From Saccharothrix carnea (GTDB lineage: Bacteria; Actinomycetota; Actinomycetes; Mycobacteriales; Pseudonocardiaceae): a stretch of DNA of 64,000 nt. The stretch spans positions 124,001 to 188,000 of the forward strand of contig NZ_PYAX01000009.1 of the NCBI RefSeq assembly GCF_003014735.1, given 5' to 3'. Of this stretch, positions 1 through 9,500 are shown piece by piece. Position numbers and translations under genes: made by a program. Below the pieces are notes generated by a model, which did not search any database, had not been told where the DNA came from, and saw only the letters and a list, made by a program, of their open reading frames with translations. Each line of letters opens with the position of its first letter. The stretch's first letter is position 1.

Positions 1-581
1 ACTCGCCAGTGCCCTACGCCGATGTCGTCGGCGGCTGGCCGTACTGGATCAACAACGCGGGCCGGTGCTCCATCGGCTTCGCCGTGTACGGCGGATTCGT
101 GACCGCGGGCCACTGCGGCACCCCCGGCTCCCAGGCCACCGACCAGTACGGCGCGCTCTACGGCTACTTCGCCGGCTCCACGTTCCCCTACTACGACTAC
201 GCGTGGGTGCAGACCGTCGCGGGCGTGAACCTGTGGGGCTACATGGAGGGCTACAACGGCTATTGGTACTACGTGCGCGGTTCCGCGCAGGTCCCGGTGG
301 GCTCCGGCGTGTGCCGCTCGGGCTCGACCACCGGCATGTGGTGCAACTACATCCAGGCCCGCAACCAGACCGTGAACTACCCCCAGGGCGTCGTCTACAA
401 CCTCACCCGCACGAACGTCTGCGCCCAGCCCGGTGACTCCGGCGGCTCGTGGCTCAGCTCGAACCAGGCCCAGGGCGTGACCTCGGGCGGCTCGGGCAAC
501 TGCTCGACCGGTGGGACCACGTACTACCAGGAGGTCAACCCGATCCTGTCCGCCTACGGCCTGTCGCTGATCCTGACCTGA
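1..581 (+). CDS. Secreted S1-family (streptogrisin/alpha-lytic-like) serine protease, 5' end missing
   Basis: This is the mature catalytic half of a secreted chymotrypsin-fold protease; the gene runs in from outside the window, so signal peptide and propeptide are not visible. The reading frame starts at base 3. Counting from the GTG at base 9, the triad is visible: His35 in TAGHC, Asp63 in YYDYAW and Ser144 in GDSGGS. Cysteine pairs (20/36, 102/112, 138/165) sit where this family forms disulfides, and the aromatic, Gly/Asn-rich composition is typical of an extracellular actinobacterial protease. It should cleave proteins outside the cell. A strong stem-loop follows the stop codon. The substrate preference (chymotrypsin- or glutamyl-type) cannot be read safely by eye. 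Confidence 0.9.
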   Translation, partial: SPVPYADVVGGWPYWINNAGRCSIGFAVYGGFVTAGHCGTPGSQATDQYGALYGYFAGSTFPYYDYAWVQTVAGVNLWGYMEGYNGYWYYVRGSAQVPVGSGVCRSGSTTGMWCNYIQARNQTVNYPQGVVYNLTRTNVCAQPGDSGGSWLSSNQAQGVTSGGSGNCSTGGTTYYQEVNPILSAYGLSLILT

Positions 582-605
582 TCGCCGACACGTCTCCCTG
601 ACCGA

Positions 606-649
606 CGACCCGACCGGCCTCCGCCCTCTGCCCGAAGCCGGTCGGGTCG
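606..649 (+). terminator. Stem-loop terminator after the protease gene
   Basis: A perfect 13-bp inverted repeat (606-618 pairs with 637-649, core GACCCGACCGGC) encloses an 18-nt loop and begins 25 nt after the protease stop. There is no clear T-run, which is common for actinomycete terminators. About 210 nt then separate it from the next gene. Confidence 0.6.
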
Positions 650-861
650 ACCCGGTTGTCGCGGGTGCGTTCGCGGCCGCGGTCGGTGTCGACCGCTCGT
701 CCGTTTCGGTTCGACAGGACCGATCCGACCCGTGCGCCGTGATGATGGCGCTTTGCGAAAGGGCCGGCCTGGCTCTGCGGACTGCCCCAGCGGGGCAGTG
801 TTACGAAGGGTGTTCAGGGCTGGCGTGTGCGTGCTCCGGATCGCGAAACTAGGCTCGGACG

Positions 862-1866
862 GTGCACTTGGACCAACCTGAACTTGCCGAGCTGTGGCGG
901 CTGGCCCGCGAGACCCTGGAGGGTGGCGGCCGGTCTGCGTTCGGCATTCGCGTCGAGGACGAGAAGACCGCCGCGGCGCTCGCCGAACTGTTGCGCAAGC
1001 CGGTCGCGCACCCGGCCCGCCGGCAGATCTCCCTGGCGCGCCTGGACGAGCACGTCCGTGCGCACGGCAGCACGCTGACCGAGGTGCTGGAAGCGTTGCA
1101 CGGCAGGCCGATCGGCATGTCCACGGCCGAAGAGGCCTCGACAGCGGACGCCGTGCTGAAGTTCGCACTGCGTCAGCACGACCTGCTGCACGAACCGTGG
1201 GCCGCACCGTGGATCGCGCACGTGCGCCGGTACGGCAAGATCCCACAACCGGCGTTGCCGATGCTCGCCAACCAGGCGGCCTGGGTACTCGGCAAGCTCG
1301 GGCCGACGACGACCCGGTTCGCCCTGGCCGGCAACGACCTCGACGACGGACGGCCGCTCGCCCGGATCGTGGGCAAGGCGCTCGAACTCATGGGCACGAC
1401 CTGGGAGCAGGCTGGAATCCTCAAGGACGCCTACAGCGACCCGGTGCTGACATCCCAGGGCTACCTGACGCTGAACGACACCCTCGAGACCCGGGAGATC
1501 ACCGTTGTCCGCAGCCCACGCCTGCTCGAATCCGGCATGCCCGGCCCGTTGATGGTGCTCCCGAACGGCCTCACCACTCAGGCCAAGCACCACCTCGTCG
1601 GCAAGGCGGTCCGCTGCCACAACGACTTCACACCGGACGGCGTCCGCGCGACCAACGACATCCTCGCCTGGACAGGCGGCACGGCGTGGCGCATGTCGGC
1701 GAACGACTACCGCGAGGCCGTCACCACCCTGATCGCCCGCGGCGTCGAACTGCCGACGTTGAACGACGGCCCTGCGGAGGCCGCCTGGGATCCCGACCTG
1801 GCCAAGACCATGACCAGCACGGGCCTGATGGTCACCGAGGAGCACGTGCTGCCGTCACTCCTCTGA
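862..1866 (+). CDS. Orphan TIGR02679/DUF2399-like protein (JetD-type nuclease-subunit relative)
   Basis: A 334-residue soluble protein with GTG start. Its C-terminal third (about residues 210-300) follows the order of TIGR02679/DUF2399 proteins: a VRSPRLLE strand where the family has an ENP-type motif, then RCHNDFTPDGVRATND in place of the usual RYHGDFDWPG segment, then TAWRMSANDYREAV. Family members are usually the Toprim-like subunit of four-gene SMC-type (Wadjet-class) plasmid-defence operons. Here there are no SMC, kleisin or other partner genes on either side, and several usually acidic or glycine positions are changed (HGDFDW to HNDFTP). It is therefore either a stand-alone diverged member or a relic. 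The family call rests on motif resemblance only. Confidence 0.5.
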   Translation: MHLDQPELAELWRLARETLEGGGRSAFGIRVEDEKTAAALAELLRKPVAHPARRQISLARLDEHVRAHGSTLTEVLEALHGRPIGMSTAEEASTADAVLKFALRQHDLLHEPWAAPWIAHVRRYGKIPQPALPMLANQAAWVLGKLGPTTTRFALAGNDLDDGRPLARIVGKALELMGTTWEQAGILKDAYSDPVLTSQGYLTLNDTLETREITVVRSPRLLESGMPGPLMVLPNGLTTQAKHHLVGKAVRCHNDFTPDGVRATNDILAWTGGTAWRMSANDYREAVTTLIARGVELPTLNDGPAEAAWDPDLAKTMTSTGLMVTEEHVLPSLL

Positions 1867-2199
1867 CGGCGAACCGCTTCACGTCCCGCCACCTGCCGAG
1901 AATGTCGTCCGTGCAGTTCAGGCGGCGTGGCGGTACTCGCCGAGGATGCCGCCCGGTCGTTGTCGTACGTGGATGTCGAGTCGGGTGATCGCTGCTTGAT
2001 CGGTGACGGCTGGTGGCAGCGTGCGCAGTGGTCGGCGTTGGCGATGCCTTGGTGGGGCTCGACCACTGCACCCGAAGCACCCGGGCGAGCCGCCGAACCA
2101 CGACGACCCCTCGTTTAGTTGATCCGCGCTGCGCGACGTGGTCGACTCGTCGTCGGACCTGCCGCAGAGTTTCCATCACGTGGGGAACAGGAGCCTGGG
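1867..2199. other. Non-coding gap with a possible transposase-tail remnant
   Basis: 333 bases without a convincing gene. It contains the repeat fragment at 2027-2063 that recurs at 42779-42816, and ends in the ribosome-binding site (AGGAG, 2189-2193) of the amidohydrolase. I see no clear promoter or hairpin. Confidence 0.5.
2027..2063. repeat. Dispersed fragment, copy 1 (pairs with 42779-42816)
   Basis: About 34 of 39 aligned bases match the segment at 42779-42816. Read on the minus strand both give a HQGI-N-A peptide, reminiscent of the W-RRRHQ-A-A tail of some IS transposases. Both sit in gene-free gaps. The IS origin is inferred; the repetition is seen. Confidence 0.4.
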
Positions 2200-3528
2200 A
2201 TGCGGGACTTCGTCATTCGCGGTGGATGTGTCATCACCATGGACCCCGGCACCGGTGTCCTCCCCGAAGCCGACGTCCACGTGGTGGACGGCCGGATTCG
2301 CGAGGTGGCCGCACGCGTTGAGGTCGCGCCCGACGTCGAGGTCGTGGACGCCGGCCGGTGCATCGTCCTGCCGGGGTTCGTCGACAGCCACCGCCACCTG
2401 TGGCAGACCGCGATCCGTGGGCAGTTGGCCGATTGCTCCCTCGGTGACTACTTCCGGCGGATCCTGGTGGGCATGGCCTCGTCGGTCACGGCCGAGGAGG
2501 TCTACACCGCGACGTTGCTGGGCTGCTACCAACTGCTCGACGCCGGCATCACCGGAGTGGTCGACTGGGCCAACGTCATCAACACCCCCGACCACGCCGA
2601 CGCCGGCATCAACGCGCTGCTGGAGAGCGGCATCCGAGCCGTCTACGCCTATGGGTGGCCGGCAGGCGCGGAGCACCTGTTCCACAGCACCACCCCGCAC
2701 CCCGAGGACGCGCGGCGGGTGGCCGAACAGTACTTCGGCGGCAGCGACCAGCTCGTCACGCTCGGGCTCGGGCTGCGGGGACCGGTGTCCAACCCGCCGG
2801 AGGTGCTGGTCTCGGACTGGCGCCTGGGCCGCGACCTCGGTGCTCGCCTCAACGTGCACACCGGGATGCGCGTTCCGGGGGTCCCTTCCCGGGACATCAC
2901 CGTGCTGGCCGAGACGGGCCTGATGGGGCCCGACACGACCTACGTGCACTGCACGAACTGCACGGACGACGAGTTCAGGCGGATCGCGGACACCGGCGGG
3001 CACGTCTCGGTCGCCGCCCACTCCGAGATGGTGATGGGCCACGGCCATCCGCCGACCGCCCGGCTCGTCGCCGCCGGCCTCGCGCCGTCGCTCAGCGCGG
3101 ACATCGTCGCCAGCGCACCCGGCGACATGTTCTCCCAGATGCGGATCAGCCTGGCCCAGGCCAGGATCAGCGCCTACCCCGACGACCCGGCGGAGCCGTT
3201 CGAGCCGACCGTCACCGCCTCCGACGTGCTGCGCTTCGCCACCACCAACGGCGCCGACGCCCTCGGCCGGGTCGGCCGGGTCGGCATGCTGCGACCGGGG
3301 ATGGACGCCGACCTCGTGCTGATCCGGACCGACCGCGTGAACGCGATGCCCAACCACGATCCGATCGCGACGGTCGTCACCCAGGTGGACACCTCGAACG
3401 TCGACTCGGTGTGGGTGCGAGGCCGCCCGGTCAAGCGGGCGGGTGTGCTGCTCGACGTCGACCTGGGCAGGCTCGAACGCCTCGCCGCGCGCCTGGAGGA
3501 AAGCATGCGGACGAAGATGATTCCCTGA
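2200..3528 (+). CDS. Amidohydrolase-superfamily metal-dependent hydrolase (cyclic amidohydrolase/deaminase type)
   Basis: A 442-residue TIM-barrel hydrolase with the small N-terminal beta-sandwich typical of cytosine/guanine/chlorohydrolase-type enzymes. The ATG at 2200 is chosen because AGGAG lies 7 bases upstream; an in-frame start 81 bases earlier has no such site. Metal ligands are visible: HRH at 64-66 after the LPGFVDSH strand, His220 in NVHTG, His250 in VHCTN and Asp301 in SLSADIV. The C-terminal LRPGMDADLVLI strand is also standard. Most deaminase members carry Glu three residues after the third-strand His; here that position is Met223, so an atypical chemistry or substrate is possible. 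The substrate cannot be named. It stands alone, followed by a gap and a convergent gene. Confidence 0.8.
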   Translation: MRDFVIRGGCVITMDPGTGVLPEADVHVVDGRIREVAARVEVAPDVEVVDAGRCIVLPGFVDSHRHLWQTAIRGQLADCSLGDYFRRILVGMASSVTAEEVYTATLLGCYQLLDAGITGVVDWANVINTPDHADAGINALLESGIRAVYAYGWPAGAEHLFHSTTPHPEDARRVAEQYFGGSDQLVTLGLGLRGPVSNPPEVLVSDWRLGRDLGARLNVHTGMRVPGVPSRDITVLAETGLMGPDTTYVHCTNCTDDEFRRIADTGGHVSVAAHSEMVMGHGHPPTARLVAAGLAPSLSADIVASAPGDMFSQMRISLAQARISAYPDDPAEPFEPTVTASDVLRFATTNGADALGRVGRVGMLRPGMDADLVLIRTDRVNAMPNHDPIATVVTQVDTSNVDSVWVRGRPVKRAGVLLDVDLGRLERLAARLEESMRTKMIP

Positions 3529-3607
3529 CGAACCCTCAGGGCCGGTGAGTTCGCCCCAACGGGCGCCGCTACCGGCGCAGCCGCGAGGTGGGCCGCGGCG
3601 CGGACAC

Positions 3608-3650
3608 AGTCGGCCGGCGACTTCGCGTCTGACGGCCCCGACGAACTGCT
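3608..3650 (-). mobile_element. Tiny remnant of the integrase-type transposase
   Basis: On the minus strand this stretch encodes EQFVGAVRREV, matching AERFVGTVRREVTDR of the transposase remnants at 47.2 and 49.4 kb, with close nucleotide identity over about 40 bases. Nothing recognisable of the element remains on either side within the 271-base gap (3529-3799). Confidence 0.45.
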
Positions 3651-3799
3651 CGGTCGCCGCAGCTCAGCATCCCAGCGCAGAGTCCTGACACCCCACAGGG
3701 ACGCGATCGTCCGGACGTGCTCTCGACACGCTGAAGCTCTCGTTGCGCCGGCGGCGATGACGTTTCGGGCGGCACAGGTGTTCGCGTTCGTGGCCGGCG

Positions 3800-4636
3800 T
3801 CACTTCGCCGGGAGAAGAGGGTGGTCGCTCGTCGACTGGGGGACGATCCGCGGTCCCACCAGCACGACCGGGCCCGTTCCGCGGCGCAGCAGCCGGTGGC
3901 TGGTAGAGGTGTCCGTGGCGGTCGGGCTGGAGCCGATCACCAGCATCGAGGCGAGCACGGCGTGGCGGGCCAGGCCGGTGGTGGGGCGTGACCTGGCCAT
4001 CCGCACGTCCACCGGCACGGAGGGGTGGTGGACCGCGCAGGCCCGAGTGGCGGACAGGGCGGCTTGGGCGATGTCCGGGACGGCGACCGGCGCGGCGGAG
4101 TCGTCGTCCAGCGTGCAGCACACCACCCGCAGGCCGGTGTTCAGGGCCGCGGCGAGGAGGAACGCGGCGCGCAGCGTGGGCTCGGCCAGGGCGTCGCCGC
4201 TGATGCCGACCGCCACGGGGAGGGTGGACTTGTCGGGGTGTCCCGACCCGACGCCGGCCGGGGCGGCGGTGACCGGGCACCGGGACCGCGCGCTCACGGT
4301 GGAGGCGAGCACGCTGGTGGCGTCCGGGGCGGGTCCGCCCATGACGATCATGCCGGCGGTGTGGGACTCGGCGATCAGAGCGTGTTCGGCGGAGGCGACG
4401 ACCACGCGTGCCGAGACGTCCAAGAGCGGTGACGCCTCCTGCAATCGCCCGGCCAGTTCGTCCAGGCGCCCTCGGGCGTCGTCCACCTCGCCGAGGTCCC
4501 GGCACGCGTGCACCAACCGGAGGCCGCGGCCCCGCTGGAGGGCGTGGCGTGCGGCCCAGCGCGCCCCGGCCAACGACGCCGCGCTGAACGACACCCCGGA
4601 CACCACCGGGGCGGCAGCGCCGAGTCGTGCGGTCAT
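3800..4636 (-). CDS. Tandem-domain universal stress protein (UspA family)
   Basis: A 278-residue protein with two UspA-like halves. The first (about 1-140) has VSGVSFSAASLAGARWAARHA and ends in MIVMGGPA. The second (about 150-278) starts LPVAVGISGDALAEPTLRAAF and ends in MLVIGSSP followed by GTGPVVLVGP. The Val-Gly-x-Ser opening and hydrophobic-G closing strands are the nucleotide-binding frame of the family. The start at 4636 is chosen because GGAGG lies 6-10 bases upstream; an extension to 4843 would add a low-complexity Arg-rich tail through the regulatory region. It is transcribed divergently from the NRPS operon across a 507-base gap. The likely role is stress or dormancy response rather than biosynthesis. 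Confidence 0.8.
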   Translation of the reverse strand: MTARLGAAAPVVSGVSFSAASLAGARWAARHALQRGRGLRLVHACRDLGEVDDARGRLDELAGRLQEASPLLDVSARVVVASAEHALIAESHTAGMIVMGGPAPDATSVLASTVSARSRCPVTAAPAGVGSGHPDKSTLPVAVGISGDALAEPTLRAAFLLAAALNTGLRVVCCTLDDDSAAPVAVPDIAQAALSATRACAVHHPSVPVDVRMARSRPTTGLARHAVLASMLVIGSSPTATDTSTSHRLLRRGTGPVVLVGPRIVPQSTSDHPLLPAK

Positions 4637-5143
4637 CCAGTGCCTCCAGACCCGCCTGGCGGTCGGCCGGCACGTTCGGCACGCGCCGGCGCGGGGAAGT
4701 GGTCCCGACCGGTCGGAACTGTATCGGTCGCGTGAGCTCCCGTGTGCGGAACGCGACAATTGTTTGCGAACGGGTGGTCGGAGTTGTTCGCACATAATTG
4801 CGGAGATCGTCTCGCACGATTGCGAAGGGTATGGCTCAAACATGGCGTTCGAGTGAATCTGTAGGGGTTGCCAGGCTGTTTGGGTAGTTTCTTTACCTCG
4901 ACCATCTATTTATCGTCACGATCGGCGACGTGCCACCCATTTGGCGGTCGCGCGTACGGGGTGCGGGGGCAAACATGAGCCAGGCGATTCGAGCTGACCT
5001 GCGCCGAGTCGACATTCGAGCGGTCGAGGTGAATACGAGGGACCGGGCGAAAAACGTGAACATGTTTCGAATCGAGGGGAGTGGTCAAGTTATGGGGGCC
5101 GAGATGAGTGATGTCCATCAGTGATCGCCACCAGTGAGGAAAC
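4637..5143. promoter_or_regulatory. Divergent regulatory region between stress protein and NRPS operon
   Basis: 507 bases with no convincing gene. It is clearly less GC-rich than its surroundings between about 4740 and 5110, as expected for promoters. It contains TTGCGA-type inverted repeats (see 4788-4825) and an AT-rich patch at 4880-4920. It must hold the promoter of the whole PBP-NRPS-exporter operon, since that operon has no later long gap. A short plus ORF at 4930-5124 lacks family features and is not annotated. Confidence 0.6.
4788..4825. promoter_or_regulatory. Paired TCGCA...TGCGA inverted repeats, putative operator
   Basis: TCGCACGATTGCGA (4812-4825) is a perfect 5-4-5 palindrome. 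TCGCACATAATTGCGGA (4788-4804) is a near copy whose start lies 24 bases upstream, roughly two helical turns. A third half-site, TTTGCGAA, is at 4763-4770. Such phased repeats in a divergent promoter suggest a dimeric repressor or activator site. The cognate protein is not identified. Confidence 0.4.
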
Positions 5144-6484
5144 ATGTCTTCAGATGACCTGTCCGACAGATTCGAGAGAGCAGCGCGGGGCAACGACGTC
5201 ACCGGTGCCCAACTGGCCGTCCTGCGCCAGGGCGAGCTGCGGACGTTCGAGCTAGGCGAACGGGAGCACGGGACCGGGGAACCCATGAGCGGTTCGACCA
5301 AGGTGCCCGTCGGCTCGATCACGAAGACCTTCACCACGACCCTGCTCATGGCCCTCGTCTCAGACGGCGACCTGGACCTCGACGCGCCTGTCGCCGAGTA
5401 CCTGCCGGAGATGCACCGGATCTCGGGTGACCTCGTCGACCTGCTCACCACGCGCCACCTGCTCAGCCACACCGGGGGCCTCGCCGCCGACTACGCCGGG
5501 CCCGCGGAGGCAGACCACTTCCCGCTCGGCGGCTGCTTCCTGGACACCCTCCAGCGGCCGGGCGTCGGCTTCTCGTACTCCAACCTCGGTTACGTCCTCG
5601 CCGGGCACCTGGTCGAAGCGCTGACCGGGATGACCTGGTGGGAGGCCATGCGAGCGATCGTGCTCAAGCCGATGGGGATCACCGCCGCCTCCATCGTGGC
5701 GCCGGACCGCTCGCCATCCGCGCCGTCCGTGGCGACCGGCCACGCGGTGAACCGGGCACGCGGCCTGGTCCGCACGGTCGAGCAGACGCTCGAACCGGCG
5801 GAGGCGCCGGCGGGTGCACTGGCCTTGAGCGCCTCGGACCTGGTCGCGCTCGGCCGGATGCACCTGCGCCCCGAGCACGGCGGAACGGCGGCAGGCCCGG
5901 TGGGCCAGGCGGAATTGGCCGAGATGCGCCGCCCCGTCCCCAGCGCGGACCCGTTCGGCCTGGCCGACGGGTGGGCGCTCGGGCTCGCGTTGTTCCGCGG
6001 CGGAGCCACCACCTGGCTCGGTCACGACGGCATGGCCGATGGCACGTCGTGCTACCTCCGCGTCGATCCGACCGGGGGCACGGTGATCGCGCTCACCACG
6101 AACTCGGGCAGCGGCTCGGCGATGTGGCGGGACCTCTGCGCGGAGCTGCGGCCCACCGGGCTGCACATCGGCGCACACCACGCGCTGACCGGCGCGGAAC
6201 GCCGAACAGCGCCACCGCGTGACTGCGTCGGTGAATACGTCAACGGTGACACCGTGTACTCGGCCGTCATTCGCGGCGATCACGTCTCACTGGTCGTCGA
6301 CGGTGATTCCGCGGCCACTTTGACGCTCTACGAGGGCCTGGTCTTCTCGGTCACGGACGTCACCACCGGCGAACAGGGCTATGCCGGCCGTTTTCTGCGC
6401 AACGCCCGCGACGGTCGGGTGGACCGTATCCAGATCGGCGGCCGGGTGGCGGCCAAGCGGCGACGCGCGCGAGAAGCCGCCTGA
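5144..6484 (+). CDS. Stand-alone PBP/beta-lactamase-fold hydrolase, probable SurE-type peptide cyclase
   Basis: A 446-residue serine hydrolase of the class C beta-lactamase/penicillin-binding-protein fold. Catalytic motifs are Ser58-x-x-Lys61 (SITK), Tyr145-Ser-Asn147 (YSN) and His294-Asp-Gly296 (HDG), with a separate C-terminal beta-rich domain from about residue 355. It has no signal peptide, so it acts in the cytoplasm, unlike true penicillin-binding proteins. AGGA lies 3 bases before the ATG. It is the first gene of the operon, 82 bases before NRPS1. The NRPS ends in an epimerisation domain with no thioesterase, so this protein is the obvious offloading enzyme: PBP-type thioesterases (SurE family) take a D-configured C-terminal residue from the last carrier and close it onto the N-terminal amine. 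An alternative is a D-peptide hydrolase or resistance esterase. Confidence 0.8.
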   Translation: MSSDDLSDRFERAARGNDVTGAQLAVLRQGELRTFELGEREHGTGEPMSGSTKVPVGSITKTFTTTLLMALVSDGDLDLDAPVAEYLPEMHRISGDLVDLLTTRHLLSHTGGLAADYAGPAEADHFPLGGCFLDTLQRPGVGFSYSNLGYVLAGHLVEALTGMTWWEAMRAIVLKPMGITAASIVAPDRSPSAPSVATGHAVNRARGLVRTVEQTLEPAEAPAGALALSASDLVALGRMHLRPEHGGTAAGPVGQAELAEMRRPVPSADPFGLADGWALGLALFRGGATTWLGHDGMADGTSCYLRVDPTGGTVIALTTNSGSGSAMWRDLCAELRPTGLHIGAHHALTGAERRTAPPRDCVGEYVNGDTVYSAVIRGDHVSLVVDGDSAATLTLYEGLVFSVTDVTTGEQGYAGRFLRNARDGRVDRIQIGGRVAAKRRRAREAA

Positions 6485-6566
6485 GATCGGGGCCGTGCCC
6501 GGCCCGCCCAATCGTCACGATCATTTCGCGGTGGGTTCCGCCGCGCCCGAATAGAGTGGACCGCTC

Positions 6567-9500
6567 ATGTCGCCCCATCACGCACCGCCACGGCCCGCCG
6601 GGGACCCGATGATCACCACCGTTCCCGGTCTGTTCGCCGAGTGGGTGCGGCGAACGCCGCGGGCCACCGCGGTGGTCGCCGACGACCTGGCGTTGAGCTA
6701 CGCCGAGCTCGACGACCGCGCCACCCGCCTGGCCCGCCGGCTGACCGGGCTCGGTGTGCGGGTGGAGCGGCCAGTCGGGGTGTTGATGGAGCGCTCGGTC
6801 GAGATGGTGGTCGCCCTGCTGGCTGTGGTGAAGGCGGGCGGGGCGTACCTGCCGCTCGACCTTCGCGCACCGGCCGATCGCCTGCGGCCGGTGCTGGCGG
6901 CGGCGGACGTGCCGGTCCTGCTGACCGACCGCGACCGGGAGGCCGCGGCGACCGCGCTGCACCGGGGGCACGTGGTCGTGGTGGAGGCCGATGACCCACC
7001 GGTGGCGGAGCAGACGGGTGACCTGGTCGGCCCGCACCCCGACACGCTCGCGTACGTGATGCACACGTCGGGTTCGACGGGGGTGCCGAAGGGCGTGGCG
7101 GTGCGGAACCGCGACGTGGTCGCGTTCGCCTCGGACGGGCGGTTCGCCGGCGGTGGTCACGATCGCGTCCTGCTGCACGCCCCGTTGGCGTTCGACGCCT
7201 CGACCTACGAGCTGTGGGTGCCGCTGTTGCGCGGTGGCCGGGTGGTCATCGTCCCACCCGGTGACGTGGACGGGCACGTGCTGCGGCGGATGATCGCCGA
7301 GCACGGGATCACCGGCGTGTTCCTGACCGCGGGACTGTTCCGCATGGTCGCCCAGGACGACCCGGCGTGCCTCGCCGGTGCGCGCGAGGTGTGGACCGGC
7401 GGTGACGTGGTTCCCGCGGGTGCCGTCCGGCGGGTGCTGGAAGCTTGCCCCGGTCTGGTGGTGGTGGACGCCTACGGCCCGACCGAGGTCACGGTGATGG
7501 CCACGGCGCACGCGATGTCGAACGCCCGCGAGGTCCCCGACGTGGTGCCGGTCGGGCGACCGCTGGACGACAAGCGGGTCTACGTGCTGGACGACGACCT
7601 CAGACCCGTGCCGGCCGGTGAACCGGGTGAGCTGTTCGTGGCGGGTGCGGGACTGGCCCGCGGCTACCTCAACCAGCCGGGGCTGACCGCCCAGTGGTTC
7701 CTCGCCGACCCGTTCGCCGGGCCGGGCGAGCGCATGTACCGCACCGGCGACCTCGTGCGGCGCCGTCCCGACGGCGTCTTCGAGTTCATCGGCCGGGCCG
7801 ACGACCAGGTGAAGATCCGCGGCTTCCGGGTCGAGGTCGGCGAGATCGAGGCCGTGTTGGGCGGGCACCCGCGCACCGCGCAGGTCGCCGTGGTGGCACG
7901 CGAGGACCGACCCGGCGTCAAACGCCTCGTCGCGTACGTCGTGCCCACCGACGGCACGCCGCTGCACGCCGGCGAGTTGCGGGCGCTCGCCGTGCGGTCG
8001 TTGCCCGACTACATGGTGCCATCGGCTTTTGTCACCCTGGACCGCCTGCCGTTGAACGCGAACGGGAAGCTCGACCGACGCGCCCTGCCCGCTCCCGGCC
8101 GCGGCGCGTCCGCGGGGCGCACGGCGCCGCGCACCGAGGCGGAGAAGGCGGTCGCGGCGATCTGGGCGGACGTGCTGGGGGAGGAACCCGGCGTCGAGGA
8201 CGACTTCCTGCACCTGGGCGGCGACTCCATCCAGGCGATCCGGGTGACCTCCCGCGTCCGCACGGCGTTCGGCGTCGACCTGTCCTCGCGGGCGGTGTTC
8301 GAAGCGGGGACCGTCGCGGGTCTGGCCGAGCTGCTGGCGGACCGGCTGCCCACCGGCGCGACTGCTCCGATCCCGCGCGCTCCCCGCGATCGGGAGCTGC
8401 CGTTGTCGCCCGCGCAGCAACGGCTGTGGTTCCTGGACGAGCTGAACCCCGGCAGCTCCGAGTACAACACCGGTGTCGGGCTGCGGTTGTCCGGGGCACT
8501 CGACCCCGACGCCCTGCGGACCGCGCTCGACGGGCTGGTCGACCGGCACGAGGCGCTGCGGACGACCTTCGACACGGTCGACGGCCAAGGCGTGCAGGTG
8601 GTGGCGGCACGGGGTGAGCTGCCGTTGCGGGTGGTCGACCTGACCGCCGGCCCGGACACCGCCTTGGACGAGGTGCTGGTCGCGGAGCTGACCGAGCCCT
8701 TCGACCTGCGACGTGGTCCGCTGGCCAGGGCGGTGCTCGTGCGGCTCGCCGACGACGACCACCTGCTGCTGCTCGACCAGCACCACATCGTCACCGACGG
8801 GTGGTCGGTCAGGGTGCTGGTGGACGAGCTGGTCGAGCTGTACCGGACCGCGCTGCGAAGAGCCCCGGCCGCGCTGCCGGAACTCCCGATCCAGTACCCG
8901 GACTTCGCGGTGTGGCAACGCGCACGGCTGGCCGACCCGGCCCTGGACGAGCACCTGGACCACTGGCGGCGCGAACTCGCCGGCCTCGACGCCCTCGACG
9001 TGCCGACCGACCGGCCCCGACCGGCCGTGCGCACCACCTCCGGATCGGTGCACCGCGAGGCGTTGCCCGCGGCACTGGTCGACCGCCTGGCGACGGTGGG
9101 GCAGCGCAACGGCGCCACCCTGTTCATGACCCTCACCGCCGCCGTCCAGGTGCTGCTGTCCACCTACGCCGGCCGCCGTGACGTGGCCGTGGGCACCGCC
9201 ACGTCCGGCCGCGACCGGACCGAACTGGAGAACCTGGTCGGCTTCTTCGTCAACACCGTGGTGATCCGGTCGACGGTGGACCGCTCGCAGACGTTCGGCG
9301 GGTTCCTGGGCGCGGTGCGGGAGACGATGCTCGACGCGTTCGCCCACGACCAGGTGCCGTTCGACCGGCTGGTCGAGGAGCTGCGACCCGAGCGCGACCC
9401 GAGCCGGACACCCCTGGTGCAGGCGCTGGTCCTGCTGCAGCAGGAGGTGGTGCGGCCGACGCGGGTCGACGGGCTGCTGATCACCGAGCACCACCTGCCC

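Noticed and set aside
4930-5124. 64-aa plus ORF before the PBP-type gene
   Set aside because: No ribosome-binding site, no recognisable features, and it lies across the likely promoter and operator region.
5144-6484. Operon-leading gene as a true beta-lactam resistance enzyme
   Set aside because: No signal peptide, HDG instead of the class C KTG triad, a C-terminal extra domain and strict linkage to a TE-less NRPS all favour a PBP-type thioesterase.
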